Positions 35,169 through 43,181 of a stretch of 45,790 bases of DNA are shown here, in pieces (within the stretch, counting starts at the first letter, position 1; each line of letters begins with the position of its first letter). The stretch is from positions 1 through 45,790 of the forward strand of contig CAZTZL010000017.1 of assembly GCA_964617625.1 (NCBI GenBank). The letters are read 5' to 3'. Origin of the DNA: CAZTZL01 sp964617625. Lineage in GTDB: Bacteria > Zhuqueibacterota > QNDG01 > DSAB01. Under the pieces are notes generated by a model that was not told the DNA's origin, ran no database searches, and saw only the letters and a program-made list of their open reading frames with translations. Both the position numbers and the translations under genes were made by a program.

Positions 35169-35195
35169 AAAAAAAGTGGGCTTGCAACCCACTTT
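35169..35195 (-). terminator. Intrinsic terminator after the TPR gene
   Basis: On the minus strand AAAGTGGG-TTGCAAG-CCCACTTT gives an 8-bp stem and 7-nt loop, running into seven T residues. It lies 85 bp past the TPR-gene stop and separates that unit from the nusA operon. A second, overlapping hairpin (AGCCCA with TGGGCT, 35182 to 35161) could compete with it. Confidence 0.75.
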
Positions 35196-35279
35196 CCACA
35201 CCGTATAAATATAAAAAATCAAATGTCTTTATGCAAGAAAAAATATTACCGGAACCGATTTTCTGTTTTAGAACCGCTT

Positions 35280-35948
35280 TTACAAAGACTGCAGAATAAA
35301 TTCATTTTGACGGTTTAGTTCCGATTTTGGATAACGATCCAAAATCATCTGATAAATTCGTTTCCCTGCTTCTTTATCTCCTGCAAGCAAATAACACCTT
35401 GCAGCATTCTCCAGGTGAAAAGGTGCTTCAAAACTGCCTTCTGATTTTTTCCCGGCTTTCTCATACATGGCTGCCGCTTCCGCAAATTCATTTTTCGATT
35501 CCATACATGCCGCTATGCCTGCCAGACTTGAAGCCGTAAAAATATCATTTTTATTATATTTTTCATAAAACAGGCGGAAATATTTTTCTGCCTGATCATA
35601 ATCCTGTTTTGAAAAATAGGAATTTGCCAGTAAAAACACGGCATTTCTGCTTGCTTCGGCTCCAGGATATGTTTCAATGATCTCTTTGAACATTTCAACG
35701 GCTTTGCCAGTATTTCCTGTATAGTAATATTGTTCTGCAATACCCATTTTTTCAATCACAGCCCGTTCCGTATTTTTCTTGCTGCGAACCATTAAAACAC
35801 TGATCACAACGACTGCAGCCAATCCCATAAGTGTGTATTGAATTATTTTTTGATGTTTTTTAAAATATTTTTGCACTCGAAAATAAGTGGTCACCAGCCC
35901 ATCTTCCTTGATTTCACGCTTGGTCAATTTTTTCCTTGGTTTTAACAT
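35280..35948 (-). CDS. Membrane-anchored TPR protein (YfgM-like layout)
   Basis: A 222-residue protein with a basic cytoplasmic N-terminus of about 35 residues (MLKPRKKLTKREIKEDG...) and one transmembrane helix (IQYTLMGLAAVVVISVLMV). Several tetratricopeptide repeats follow (MGIAEQYYYTGNTGKAVEMFKEII, VFLLANSYFSKQDYDQAEKYF, AARCYLLAGDKEAGKRIYQMIL). The layout suits a periplasmic scaffold resembling YfgM or the CpoB/BamD-type TPR proteins; the client is unknown. It starts 34 bp after the receiver-protein gene and is followed by a terminator. Confidence 0.85.
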   Translation of the reverse strand: MLKPRKKLTKREIKEDGLVTTYFRVQKYFKKHQKIIQYTLMGLAAVVVISVLMVRSKKNTERAVIEKMGIAEQYYYTGNTGKAVEMFKEIIETYPGAEASRNAVFLLANSYFSKQDYDQAEKYFRLFYEKYNKNDIFTASSLAGIAACMESKNEFAEAAAMYEKAGKKSEGSFEAPFHLENAARCYLLAGDKEAGKRIYQMILDRYPKSELNRQNEFILQSL

Positions 35949-35982
35949 AGCTACCTGTCGTAATTAAAAATGTGATGACTGC

Positions 35983-36360
35983 TCAGGCCTTAAACTTTCC
36001 TGCCAATACCTCTTCAACAATACTGGCGACTGTTGTTTGAAGATCCGCGGGTTTCGTGAAAAAAGGAAACCCATGGCTCTTCTGCTGTTCCAGAACTTCC
36101 GCTTCATCCGCATAACCGGTCATCAATATAATTTTTATATTGGGATTCCTTTTCCTGAGTTCACTTGCGAGTTCAAATCCGCTCATTTTAGGCATGCGAA
36201 TATCACTGATGACAAGATCGGGTTTAAATTGATCGTACTGGATCAATGCCTCATCTCCATTGTATGCGATATGCACTTCATATCCCTGACGTTCAAGAAA
36301 TCGTGCATAAACGCGTGCGATTGTATCCACATCATCAACAACCAAGATTTTTGTTTTCAT
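35983..36360 (-). CDS. Single-domain response regulator (receiver only)
   Basis: A CheY-like receiver of 125 residues with no output domain. Acidic pocket Asp9/Asp10 (ILVVDD), phosphoacceptor Asp53 (VISDIRMPKMSG), Thr81 (LMTGYAD) and Lys103 (FFTKPAD) are all present, so phosphotransfer should work. A perfect AGGAGGT lies five bases before the ATG. No kinase gene is near; it must be served by a distant kinase or interact with a protein partner, possibly the TPR protein encoded next to it. Confidence 0.92.
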   Translation of the reverse strand: MKTKILVVDDVDTIARVYARFLERQGYEVHIAYNGDEALIQYDQFKPDLVISDIRMPKMSGFELASELRKRNPNIKIILMTGYADEAEVLEQQKSHGFPFFTKPADLQTTVASIVEEVLAGKFKA

Positions 36361-36514
36361 CCGAACCTCCTATTCAAGGTCGGTAGTAATGATCGTCAAT
36401 TGTTACTGCAATCCCGTGACCTTGTATACGAATATAATAAATCAAACGTGAATGGCCAAGAAATATATACATTTTCACTGACAGAATCAACAACAAATTT
36501 ATAATTATTTTTTG

Positions 36515-36587
36515 TACCCCAGGCAGGAGTTGAACCTGCGACCAACGGTTTAGGAAACCGCTGCTCTATCCACTGAGCTACTGGGGC
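36515..36587 (-). tRNA. tRNA-Arg (anticodon CCU)
   Basis: The minus strand folds into a full cloverleaf. The acceptor arms are GCCCCAG and CTGGGGT, with a G-U first pair. The D arm contains AGCTCAGTGGATAGAGC. The anticodon loop TTCCTAA has anticodon CCT. The T arm is GCAGG-TTCAACT-CCTGC. The 3' CCA is not encoded (ACAAA follows). It lies between the divergent receiver-protein and M20 genes. Confidence 0.95.
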
Positions 36588-36711
36588 TCGGTTTCTGAAA
36601 ATTTATCAAATAAACATCAAAAAGGCAAGTTTTTTCCTTGAAATTAATCTTGGATTTATTAGCTTATATAAGATTCATTTTATAAATTATTTTATTCAGG
36701 GGATTTTTAAT

Positions 36712-37950
36712 ATGAATACAAGCATACTTGACGGTCTTTTCTCTCGAATCGATGCATATAAAAAATACCTTATTCAAATACAAAAGAAACTCACGGTCAT
36801 TCCTGCTCTCGGACCGGACAATGAAGGTGACGGAGAAAAGAACAAAGCTGATTTTATCAAGAAAGTTTTGGATGAACTCTCACCTGAAATTATGGAAGAG
36901 ATCAACGCGCCTGATACACGGGTCTCTTGCGGCTATCGCCCGAATCTGATTGCTAAATTGTCTGGAAAATCGAATAATAAAACCATCTGGATCATGTCTC
37001 ACATGGACATTGTTCCTCCGGGCGATCCATCACTCTGGGATTCGAACCCGTATGAGGTGATTGAAAAGGACGGGAAACTTTTCGGGCGCGGAACCGAAGA
37101 CAATCAACAGGGACTGGTCTCTTCCATTCTTGCTGTGAAAGCACTGAGAGATGAAAATATTATGCCCGAATTTGATGTTGGGCTTGCGATAGTATCCGAT
37201 GAAGAAACCGGTTCTGAATATGGAATCGGCCATGTTTTAAAAACCCGGCCCGATTTCTTTCGGCCTCAGGACCTGATCATTATTCCTGATGCCGGCAGTC
37301 CGGACGGGACCATGATCGAGATTGCTGAAAAATCGATTTTATGGCTCAAAATACAGACTCAGGGTAGACAAACCCACGCTTCCATGCCTGAAAAAGGAAT
37401 CAATGCACATAAAGCCGCCGCACATCTCTTGGTAAAAATGGATGGCCTTTATCGGATTTTTGACAGCAAGGATACACTTTACGATCCTCCCGGATCGACT
37501 TTTGAACCCACCAAAAAGGAATCGAATGTGCCCAATATCAACACCATTCCCGGAGAGGATGTTTTTTATTTTGACTGCCGCATCCTGCCAGAATATCCAT
37601 TGAAAAAAGTTCAGGATCAAATCCAATTATGGGCCAATGAAACGGAAAAAGAGTTCGGGGTTAAAATCACACTTTCTGCTCCCCAATCAATTTCCGCTCC
37701 GACTCCAACGCCGTCTGATGCTCCGGTGGTTCTTGCTTTGAAGCATGCAGTTAAAAATGTACTCGGAAAAGAGGCCAAACCCATGGGAATCGGAGGCGGC
37801 ACTGTCGCAGCGCATTTTCGTGAGCACAATTTGAACGCGGCATGCTGGGCAACCATCGATGACATGGCCCATGCACCGAATGAGTACTGCGTTATTGAAA
37901 ATGTGTTGAACGATGCAAAAGTTTTTCTCCACATCTTTCTTCAAAAATAA
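36712..37950 (+). CDS. M20-family metallo-hydrolase
   Basis: A 412-residue zinc aminoacylase/peptidase of the DapE/ArgE/CPG2 clan. Metal and catalytic residues are visible: SHMDIVP (His97, Asp99), GRGTEDNQQG (Asp130), SDEETGSEYG (Glu164-Glu165), PDAGSPDG (Asp193) and a C-terminal His in MAHAPNE. The dimerisation (lid) domain lies in the middle, with QTHASMPEKGINAHKAA. Such proteins may be dipeptidases, succinyl-diaminopimelate desuccinylases or deacetylases; nothing here fixes the substrate. AGGGGA lies about eight bases before the ATG. It is 16 bp upstream of epmA, probably in one transcript. Confidence 0.88.
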   Translation: MNTSILDGLFSRIDAYKKYLIQIQKKLTVIPALGPDNEGDGEKNKADFIKKVLDELSPEIMEEINAPDTRVSCGYRPNLIAKLSGKSNNKTIWIMSHMDIVPPGDPSLWDSNPYEVIEKDGKLFGRGTEDNQQGLVSSILAVKALRDENIMPEFDVGLAIVSDEETGSEYGIGHVLKTRPDFFRPQDLIIIPDAGSPDGTMIEIAEKSILWLKIQTQGRQTHASMPEKGINAHKAAAHLLVKMDGLYRIFDSKDTLYDPPGSTFEPTKKESNVPNINTIPGEDVFYFDCRILPEYPLKKVQDQIQLWANETEKEFGVKITLSAPQSISAPTPTPSDAPVVLALKHAVKNVLGKEAKPMGIGGGTVAAHFREHNLNAACWATIDDMAHAPNEYCVIENVLNDAKVFLHIFLQK

Positions 37951-37966
37951 GCGGATTTAACAGGTC

Positions 37967-39019
37967 ATGACGTTCGCAGATCTTCATCAAAAAAATTGGT
38001 ATCGACTTTCTCAAAAGGAAATATCCTGGGAATTGTTTCAGGTCCGTTCTAAAATCTTACAGAACATTCGCGACTTTTTCAACAGCCGCGGATTTCTTGA
38101 AATCGACGCGCCTGTTCTGACACCCTATCCGACACTGGATAACAATATCAGATCAGTGGATTTGGATATTCGGGATTTTAACGGAAAATCACACAGGCTT
38201 TTTATGCACACCTCTCCGGAACATGCCATGAAGAAACTGCTTGCCGCCGGTGCGGAAAAAATTTACTTTCTGGGGAAAGTGTTCAGAGATGGAGAATTGA
38301 CTCGCCTGCACAATCCAGAATTCACCATGCTGGAATGGTACCGTACGAACGCTGACTATCACGACATTCAAAAGGAGACTGAAGACCTTATCCGATTGAT
38401 AACCGATCCTATTATCTCTGACCAGACAATGAATTATCAAAATTCACAGATCGATCTTTCTGCTCCCTGGCAGCACGTCACTGTGCGCGATCTTTTTCTA
38501 AAACATGCAAATCTCGATCTCGAAAAATCGGATCACGTTGAAGACTTAAGAAATACTGCTTCGATTCTGGGGATTCCCTGCAATCCAAACGACGATTGGG
38601 AAACATTGTTCTTCCGCATCTTTCTGGAAAAAATCGAGCCCAAACTCGGTCATCCGAAACCGGTTTTTGTGATGAACTATCCAGCCCGGCTGGGACTCAT
38701 GGCGAAAAGAAAATCCGATCATCCCGGATGGGCCGAAAGGACGGAACTGTATATCGCCGGTCTGGAACTTGCCAACGGATACAGCGAACTGACCAATCCC
38801 GGCGAGCAGATGGAACGATTTATTCAAGAACAGCAGAAAGTACAGACCGTTACACAAAAATCCTGCCCGATCGACAAGGAACTCATCGAAGCGCTCAAGA
38901 TTGGATTTCCGCCATCGGCCGGCATCTCGCTCGGCGTGGATCGTTTGATCATGCTGTTGTTCAATAAAACACACATTCAGGATGTGCTTTTGTTTCCGAT
39001 GCATCAATGGTTTGAGTGA
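37967..39019 (+). CDS. epmA: Elongation factor P (R)-beta-lysine ligase
   Basis: Class II lysyl-tRNA synthetase paralogue that attaches (R)-beta-lysine to a lysine of EF-P, easing translation of polyproline. At 350 residues it consists of the catalytic core alone and begins without the OB-fold anticodon domain. Motif 1 region is FFNSRGFLEIDAPVLTPYP, motif 2 is KVFRDGELTRLHNPEFTMLEWYR, and motif 3 is GISLGVDRLIMLLFN near the end. GLELANGYSELTNP is typical of the LysRS/EpmA clade. The partner genes epmB and efp are not in the window. Confidence 0.93.
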   Translation: MTFADLHQKNWYRLSQKEISWELFQVRSKILQNIRDFFNSRGFLEIDAPVLTPYPTLDNNIRSVDLDIRDFNGKSHRLFMHTSPEHAMKKLLAAGAEKIYFLGKVFRDGELTRLHNPEFTMLEWYRTNADYHDIQKETEDLIRLITDPIISDQTMNYQNSQIDLSAPWQHVTVRDLFLKHANLDLEKSDHVEDLRNTASILGIPCNPNDDWETLFFRIFLEKIEPKLGHPKPVFVMNYPARLGLMAKRKSDHPGWAERTELYIAGLELANGYSELTNPGEQMERFIQEQQKVQTVTQKSCPIDKELIEALKIGFPPSAGISLGVDRLIMLLFNKTHIQDVLLFPMHQWFE

Positions 39020-39054
39020 CTGTTTTCTTTTAAAATGCTTTTGAGGTTTTATAA

Positions 39055-39205
39055 AAATCCCAAATTCCAAATAACATATGACAAATAAAATCCAAAATAC
39101 AAAACCACAACGATCAAAAATATAAAAGCATGTCAATGATTATTTGTGCCATTTGAGATTTGACAGTGATTTGATATTTGGATTTTAGCATTTGTCATTT
39201 TAAAT
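39055..39205. repeat. Long imperfect inverted repeat of CAAAT-type words
   Basis: In the 305-bp gap between epmA and tldD. The left arm contains ATGACAAAT (39078-39086) followed by AAAATCCAAA (39087-39096). The right arm holds their reverse complements ATTTGTCAT (39190-39198) and TTTGGATTTT (39177-39186). Many CAAAT/ATTTG words occur between them, so the whole 150 bp could fold into one long imperfect hairpin. Apart from this repeat and the tldD ribosome site, nothing is seen in the gap. Confidence 0.6.
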
Positions 39206-39324
39206 AAGTCGATAAGACATCGAAACCAAAAATCCATTTCAGGGTATATTGATGTATAGAAATATAAATAAAATGTATATCTCAATTATAAATTTGCATA
39301 TTCAAAACACAGGGAGGCAAGACC

Positions 39325-40854
39325 GTGAACAAGATCAACCGACGGGACTTCCTGAAAAAGAGCGGAACAGGACTGGTATTGGTATCGACATCAACACTGT
39401 GGCATGATCTGCTCTTTGCAGGGAAGCTTCCTCCGCCGTCCTCTTCGTTTTTTGAGGAGAGATTCGGCATTTCAAGAGAGGAAATGAAAAAAATTCTGAA
39501 CGCCGCACTCTCAAAGGGTGGTCAGTTTTCCGAACTCTTTTTTGAGTACCGCATTAACAATGTTATCCGGATGGAAGAGGACATCATCAAGGAAACCGGA
39601 GAGCACATCACCCTCGGAGTGGGAGTCCGCGTTCTCAAAGATGACCAGACAGGATACGGCTATACCAACGAACTAACGTTTGATAAAATGAGACAGACGG
39701 CTTTGACCGCGGCAGCCATCGCATCAAACAGCGGAAAAATACAGGCGGCGGATTTAACAGATAAAAAAATCGATCATCAGGTCTATGATCTCAAACAACC
39801 GCTGTATAATTTAAAACTCGATCAAAAAATCAATCTGGTCAGGGAAGCCCACGACGGCGCAAAAGAGTTTGACAGCAGAATCACGAAAGTATTCGCCAGA
39901 CTGGCTGATGAAATTCAGTATGTGACCATCATCAACAGCGAAGGCCTTATCATTTCCGACGTTCGGCCGCAGACCCGGATTCTCGTGAAAAGCAGCGCAG
40001 AACAGGGAGATGTCCGTACGACCGGTTCCTATTCGGCAGGCGGCGGACGCGTCGGTCTGGATTATTATCAATCGGTGAAAACACCCCGGCAAATCGGCCG
40101 GGAATCCGCCGAAGAAGCGGTCACGCTGCTGTCCGCCATCGACGCTTCTGCCGGTGAACAGCCCGTGGTTCTGGGTAACGAAGGAGCCGGTGTTTTAATT
40201 CACGAAGCCATCGGGCATCCACTGGAAGCTGATGCGAACTGGAGGAAAACATCTATCATGTGGGATAAACTGGGACAAAAAGTGGCCAATTCGATTGTCA
40301 CCATTTACGACGATGCAACCATCCCCCATTTCCGCGGTTCGCTGAATATCGATGACGAAGGGACTTTGACAGAAAATGTCCCGTTGATCGAAAACGGCAA
40401 GCTCGTCGGCTATTTACAGGACCGTCTGTCATCCAAACTCATGAACATGAAAGCGAACGGACACGGCAGGCGTGCATCGTACCGCGACATCCCCATTCCC
40501 AGGATGAACAACACGATGCTGGCTAAAGGAGATTCCAATCCCGAAAATGTGATCCAGTCCGTGAAAAAAGGATTCTACGCCAAGACATTCACCGGCGGCA
40601 TGGTTTCAGATTCGGGAAAATTCACCTTCTCTGTCAGTCTGGGATATTTGATCGAAGACGGTAAATTGACCCGGCCTGTGAAAAATGCCACATTGATCGG
40701 AACCAATGTTCAAATTCTGACAGAGGTGGACATGATCGCCGATGACATGGGTTATTTTCTGGGGACATGCGGCAAGGACGGACAAAGCGCTCCGGTCGTT
40801 GCGGGCACACCCACTTTAAGAATCAAACAAATGACCGTAGGAGGCCGGACATGA
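39325..40854 (+). CDS. tldD: TldD-family metallopeptidase with Tat signal
   Basis: Zn-protease subunit that degrades unfolded peptides with TldE and in some systems trims modified peptides. The zinc motif HEAIGH (293-298) is intact, and the conserved C-terminal Cys482 in GTCGKDGQ is present. Unusually, the N-terminus is a twin-arginine signal: NRRDFLKKSG, then the hydrophobic stretch TGLVLVSTSTL and an Ala/Gly cleavage region near residue 33. Known enterobacterial TldD is cytosolic, so this one is predicted to be exported folded. GTG at 39325 has GGGAGG six bases upstream. The stop overlaps the tldE start (ATGA). Confidence 0.92.
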   Translation: MNKINRRDFLKKSGTGLVLVSTSTLWHDLLFAGKLPPPSSSFFEERFGISREEMKKILNAALSKGGQFSELFFEYRINNVIRMEEDIIKETGEHITLGVGVRVLKDDQTGYGYTNELTFDKMRQTALTAAAIASNSGKIQAADLTDKKIDHQVYDLKQPLYNLKLDQKINLVREAHDGAKEFDSRITKVFARLADEIQYVTIINSEGLIISDVRPQTRILVKSSAEQGDVRTTGSYSAGGGRVGLDYYQSVKTPRQIGRESAEEAVTLLSAIDASAGEQPVVLGNEGAGVLIHEAIGHPLEADANWRKTSIMWDKLGQKVANSIVTIYDDATIPHFRGSLNIDDEGTLTENVPLIENGKLVGYLQDRLSSKLMNMKANGHGRRASYRDIPIPRMNNTMLAKGDSNPENVIQSVKKGFYAKTFTGGMVSDSGKFTFSVSLGYLIEDGKLTRPVKNATLIGTNVQILTEVDMIADDMGYFLGTCGKDGQSAPVVAGTPTLRIKQMTVGGRT

Positions 40855-42179
40855 AAAAAGAACATCAAAAACTGCTCGACCTGGCGGAATCGCTAATTTC
40901 CTACGGCCTTAAAAAAGGCGCGGATCAGGTTGAAATCCTCGTGGATGAGGGCAGCGATTTTTCCGTGGATGTCCGGGAAGGAAAAATTGAAAAACTGGAA
41001 GAAGCCGGAGAGCGCGATCTCTCTTTGAAGATTATTGTCGATCAAAAAGTGGCCACCGCATCCTCCTCTGATCTGAATAAAGAAACACTGCATCATCTTG
41101 TCGAAAATGCTGTTGCCCGTGCCAGGATCTCCAGCCCCGATCCGTTTGCAGGAATTCCCGAAAAGGAGGAAATCCACACAAATGTAAAAGACCTGCGGAT
41201 ATATGATCCCGAAATTATCACAATGCCTCCGGAGAAAAAAATAGAAGCCGCCAAGCAGACAGAAGCAATTTGTCTTGCGGCACAGGGAGTGAAAAAATCG
41301 CACGGCGCCAGTTTCGGTTCCTATATGGGAACGTTTGCTCTAGCCAATTCAAACGGGTTCACCGGCGCCTATGACAGAACGAGCTGTTCGTGCGGCGTTT
41401 ACCTGCAATCCGGCGAAGGAGACAATCTTTTTGACGAAGGCTGGTACGACTATTCCAGAAATCTGGACGCTCTCATGACGCCCGAGGCAATTGCGGAAAA
41501 AGCCATTCACCGGGTCACCCGGCTCATCGGCGCCCGGAAAGTGGATACCCAGAATGTTCCGGTTGTGCTGGAACCGTCAATGACTTCTTCATTTCTGAGA
41601 TTTTTATACAATTGCATCAACGGAAATAACATTTACATGAAGCGTTCGTTTTTGGTGGACAAGCTCAACGAAACCGTCGGAAACGATCTGGTCACGATCA
41701 TCGATAACGGACTGCTTCCCGGCGGTCCTGCAACCAAACCGTTTGACAGCGAGGGTGTCCCGGTCCGTGAAACTGTGGTCTTTGAAAAAGGGGTATTGAA
41801 AAATTATCTTCTCAACACCTATTCCGCCAGAAAACTGAACCTGAAATCGACCGGCAACGCTTCAGGCGCCAACAACTTTTATCTCGCCGCCGGAAAACAT
41901 TCACAGGATGAAATCATTCGTTCCGTGGACAAGGGCTTGCTGTTGACCGACACCATCGGCCAGGGTGAAGTGGAAACCACAGGTGATATTTCAAAAGGCG
42001 CATTCGGCATGTGGATCGAAAACGGAAAGATTGCCTATCCCGTGGCCGAGATCACGATTTCAGGGAACATGAGTCAGATACTGAAGCAGATCGAGATGGT
42101 GGGCAGCGATCTCGAATTCAGACGTTCCATAACCGGCCCTACGATCAAAATAGCTGAAATGACAATTGGGGGAAAATAA
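40851..42179 (+). CDS. tldE: TldE/PmbA-family subunit
   Basis: Non-catalytic partner of TldD in a heterodimeric protease. From ATG 40851 the protein has 442 residues. GTAGGAGG lies upstream, and the ATG overlaps the tldD stop, so the two are coupled. There is no HExxxH motif, as expected for TldE. Family segments include GADQVEILVDEGSDFSVDVREGKIEKLEEAGERDLSLKI, the FLVDKLNETVGNDLVTIIDNG region and the C-terminal GDISKGAFGMWIENGKIAYPVAEITISGN. The N-terminus MKKEHQKLLDLAESLISYG has neither a Sec nor a Tat signal, in contrast with its partner. Confidence 0.92.
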   Translation: MKKEHQKLLDLAESLISYGLKKGADQVEILVDEGSDFSVDVREGKIEKLEEAGERDLSLKIIVDQKVATASSSDLNKETLHHLVENAVARARISSPDPFAGIPEKEEIHTNVKDLRIYDPEIITMPPEKKIEAAKQTEAICLAAQGVKKSHGASFGSYMGTFALANSNGFTGAYDRTSCSCGVYLQSGEGDNLFDEGWYDYSRNLDALMTPEAIAEKAIHRVTRLIGARKVDTQNVPVVLEPSMTSSFLRFLYNCINGNNIYMKRSFLVDKLNETVGNDLVTIIDNGLLPGGPATKPFDSEGVPVRETVVFEKGVLKNYLLNTYSARKLNLKSTGNASGANNFYLAAGKHSQDEIIRSVDKGLLLTDTIGQGEVETTGDISKGAFGMWIENGKIAYPVAEITISGNMSQILKQIEMVGSDLEFRRSITGPTIKIAEMTIGGK

Positions 42180-42190
42180 ACGCCCATATT

Positions 42191-42238
42191 TGTCATTCCG
42201 GGCTCCTGCCCGCCGGCAGGCAGGTGTCCCGGAATCTC
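42191..42238. repeat. GC-rich palindromic element after tldE
   Basis: Begins TGTCATTCCGGG. ATTCCGGG (42194-42201) pairs with CCCGGAAT (42228-42235), and within it CCTGCC-CGCC-GGCAGG makes a second stem. The opening words resemble the element near 44661. It lies 12 bp after the tldE stop and may also slow transcription or decay. A weaker hairpin, GGCAAG with CTTGCC, is at 42263-42280. Confidence 0.6.
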
Positions 42239-42314
42239 ATGATAATCAGAATCTTCTCGTGCGGCAAGGTATTTCTTGCCTCGCTATTTTATGGCATATC
42301 AAGGACAGAATAAA

Positions 42315-42683
42315 ATGAAATCAAAAAAAGATATCAAGAGAGAATACAAAGAAAGGGCGAAAACTGCCGGTGTCTTCCAGGTGAAGAATACAGCGAACGG
42401 CAAGGTCCTGCTCGGAAGCAGTCTGAATCTGGACGGGCCGCTGAACGGCCACAAGTTCATGCTGACAATCGGATCGCATCGCAACAAAGTACTGCAGAAA
42501 GAATGGAACGAATACGGTGCGGATAAATTCGTCTTCGAAACTTTGGAAGTTGTCAAGGTCAAGGAGGATCCAAACTTCAATTTGAAGGATGAACTGACAC
42601 TGCTTGAAGAGATCTGGCTGGAAAAACTTCAGCCCTTCGGCGAAAAAGGGTACAATACCGATACAAAGATTCGACAGTCATAA
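42315..42683 (+). CDS. GIY-YIG-like family protein, degenerate motif
   Basis: A 122-residue protein from ATG 42315 (MKSKKDIKREYKERA), with AAGGAC nine bases upstream; an in-frame start at 42276 would fall in less conserved sequence. The pattern AGVFQVKNTANGKVLLGSSLNL is that of a small GIY-YIG family seen mainly in Gram-positive bacteria. Here GIY is GVF (19-21) and YIG is LLG (32-34). Further shared features are GSHRNKVLQKEWNEYG, FVFETLEV and LEEIWLEKLQPFGEKGYNT. With both tyrosines replaced, nuclease activity is doubtful. Its function is not known. Confidence 0.75.
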   Translation: MKSKKDIKREYKERAKTAGVFQVKNTANGKVLLGSSLNLDGPLNGHKFMLTIGSHRNKVLQKEWNEYGADKFVFETLEVVKVKEDPNFNLKDELTLLEEIWLEKLQPFGEKGYNTDTKIRQS

Positions 42684-42705
42684 TGAGAATTTGAATGGTG
42701 AGTGC

Positions 42706-43167
42706 TTGCTAGAAATCTACGTCGATGCCGATGCCTGCCCGGTCAAACAGGAAGTCTGCAAAGTGGCAAAACGACACAAGCTCAATGTAACGTTTGTCTC
42801 TAATTCACGGATGCGTATCCCCGAACAGGATGCGGCAAAACTGATTGTGGTCGAAGGCCAGTTGGACGCCGCGGACGACTGGATCGTTTCGCATCTTTCC
42901 GAAAACGACATTGTGATCACTGCGGACATCCCGCTGGCAGACCGGAGCATTAAAAACGGCGCGCGGATTCTTACTCCGGCCGGGCGTGTCTTTTCCGAGA
43001 ACAATATCGGGGAGGTTCTGGCAACCCGCGATTTGATGTCCAGCCTACGCGGTGCGGGCGCCGTCACAGGCGGTCCGCCCCCGTTTAAAAAAGAGGACCG
43101 TTCCCGGTTTCTCCACGCCTTCGATCAAATGATAACTGCTTCCAAGTCTTCGATTGGGAAGTCATAA
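42706..43167 (+). CDS. yaiI: DUF188 family protein (YaiI/YqxD-like)
   Basis: PIN-like fold protein of unknown role. IYVDADACPVKQEV at the N-terminus, RIPEQDAA, DAADDWIVSHLSENDIVITADIPLADRSIKNGARILTPAGRVFSENNI and the near C-terminal GAVTGGPPPFKKEDRSRF are diagnostic. No ATG or GTG is in frame at the expected N-terminus. TTG at 42706 (GGTGAG three bases upstream) or TTG at 42691 are the only standard candidates; 42706 gives 153 residues, the family length. It follows the GIY-YIG-like gene by about 20 bp. Confidence 0.85.
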   Translation: MLEIYVDADACPVKQEVCKVAKRHKLNVTFVSNSRMRIPEQDAAKLIVVEGQLDAADDWIVSHLSENDIVITADIPLADRSIKNGARILTPAGRVFSENNIGEVLATRDLMSSLRGAGAVTGGPPPFKKEDRSRFLHAFDQMITASKSSIGKS

Positions 43168-43181
43168 TCGACTATTTTGAT

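Noticed and set aside
35079..35279. CRISPR or tandem repeats in AT-rich gaps
   Set aside because: No direct repeats with regular spacers were seen here or in other gaps; only the terminator and promoter-like motifs are present.
38546..39136. 196-codon minus-strand frame over the end of epmA
   Set aside because: Antisense to epmA and partly within the palindromic repeat; no supporting motif.
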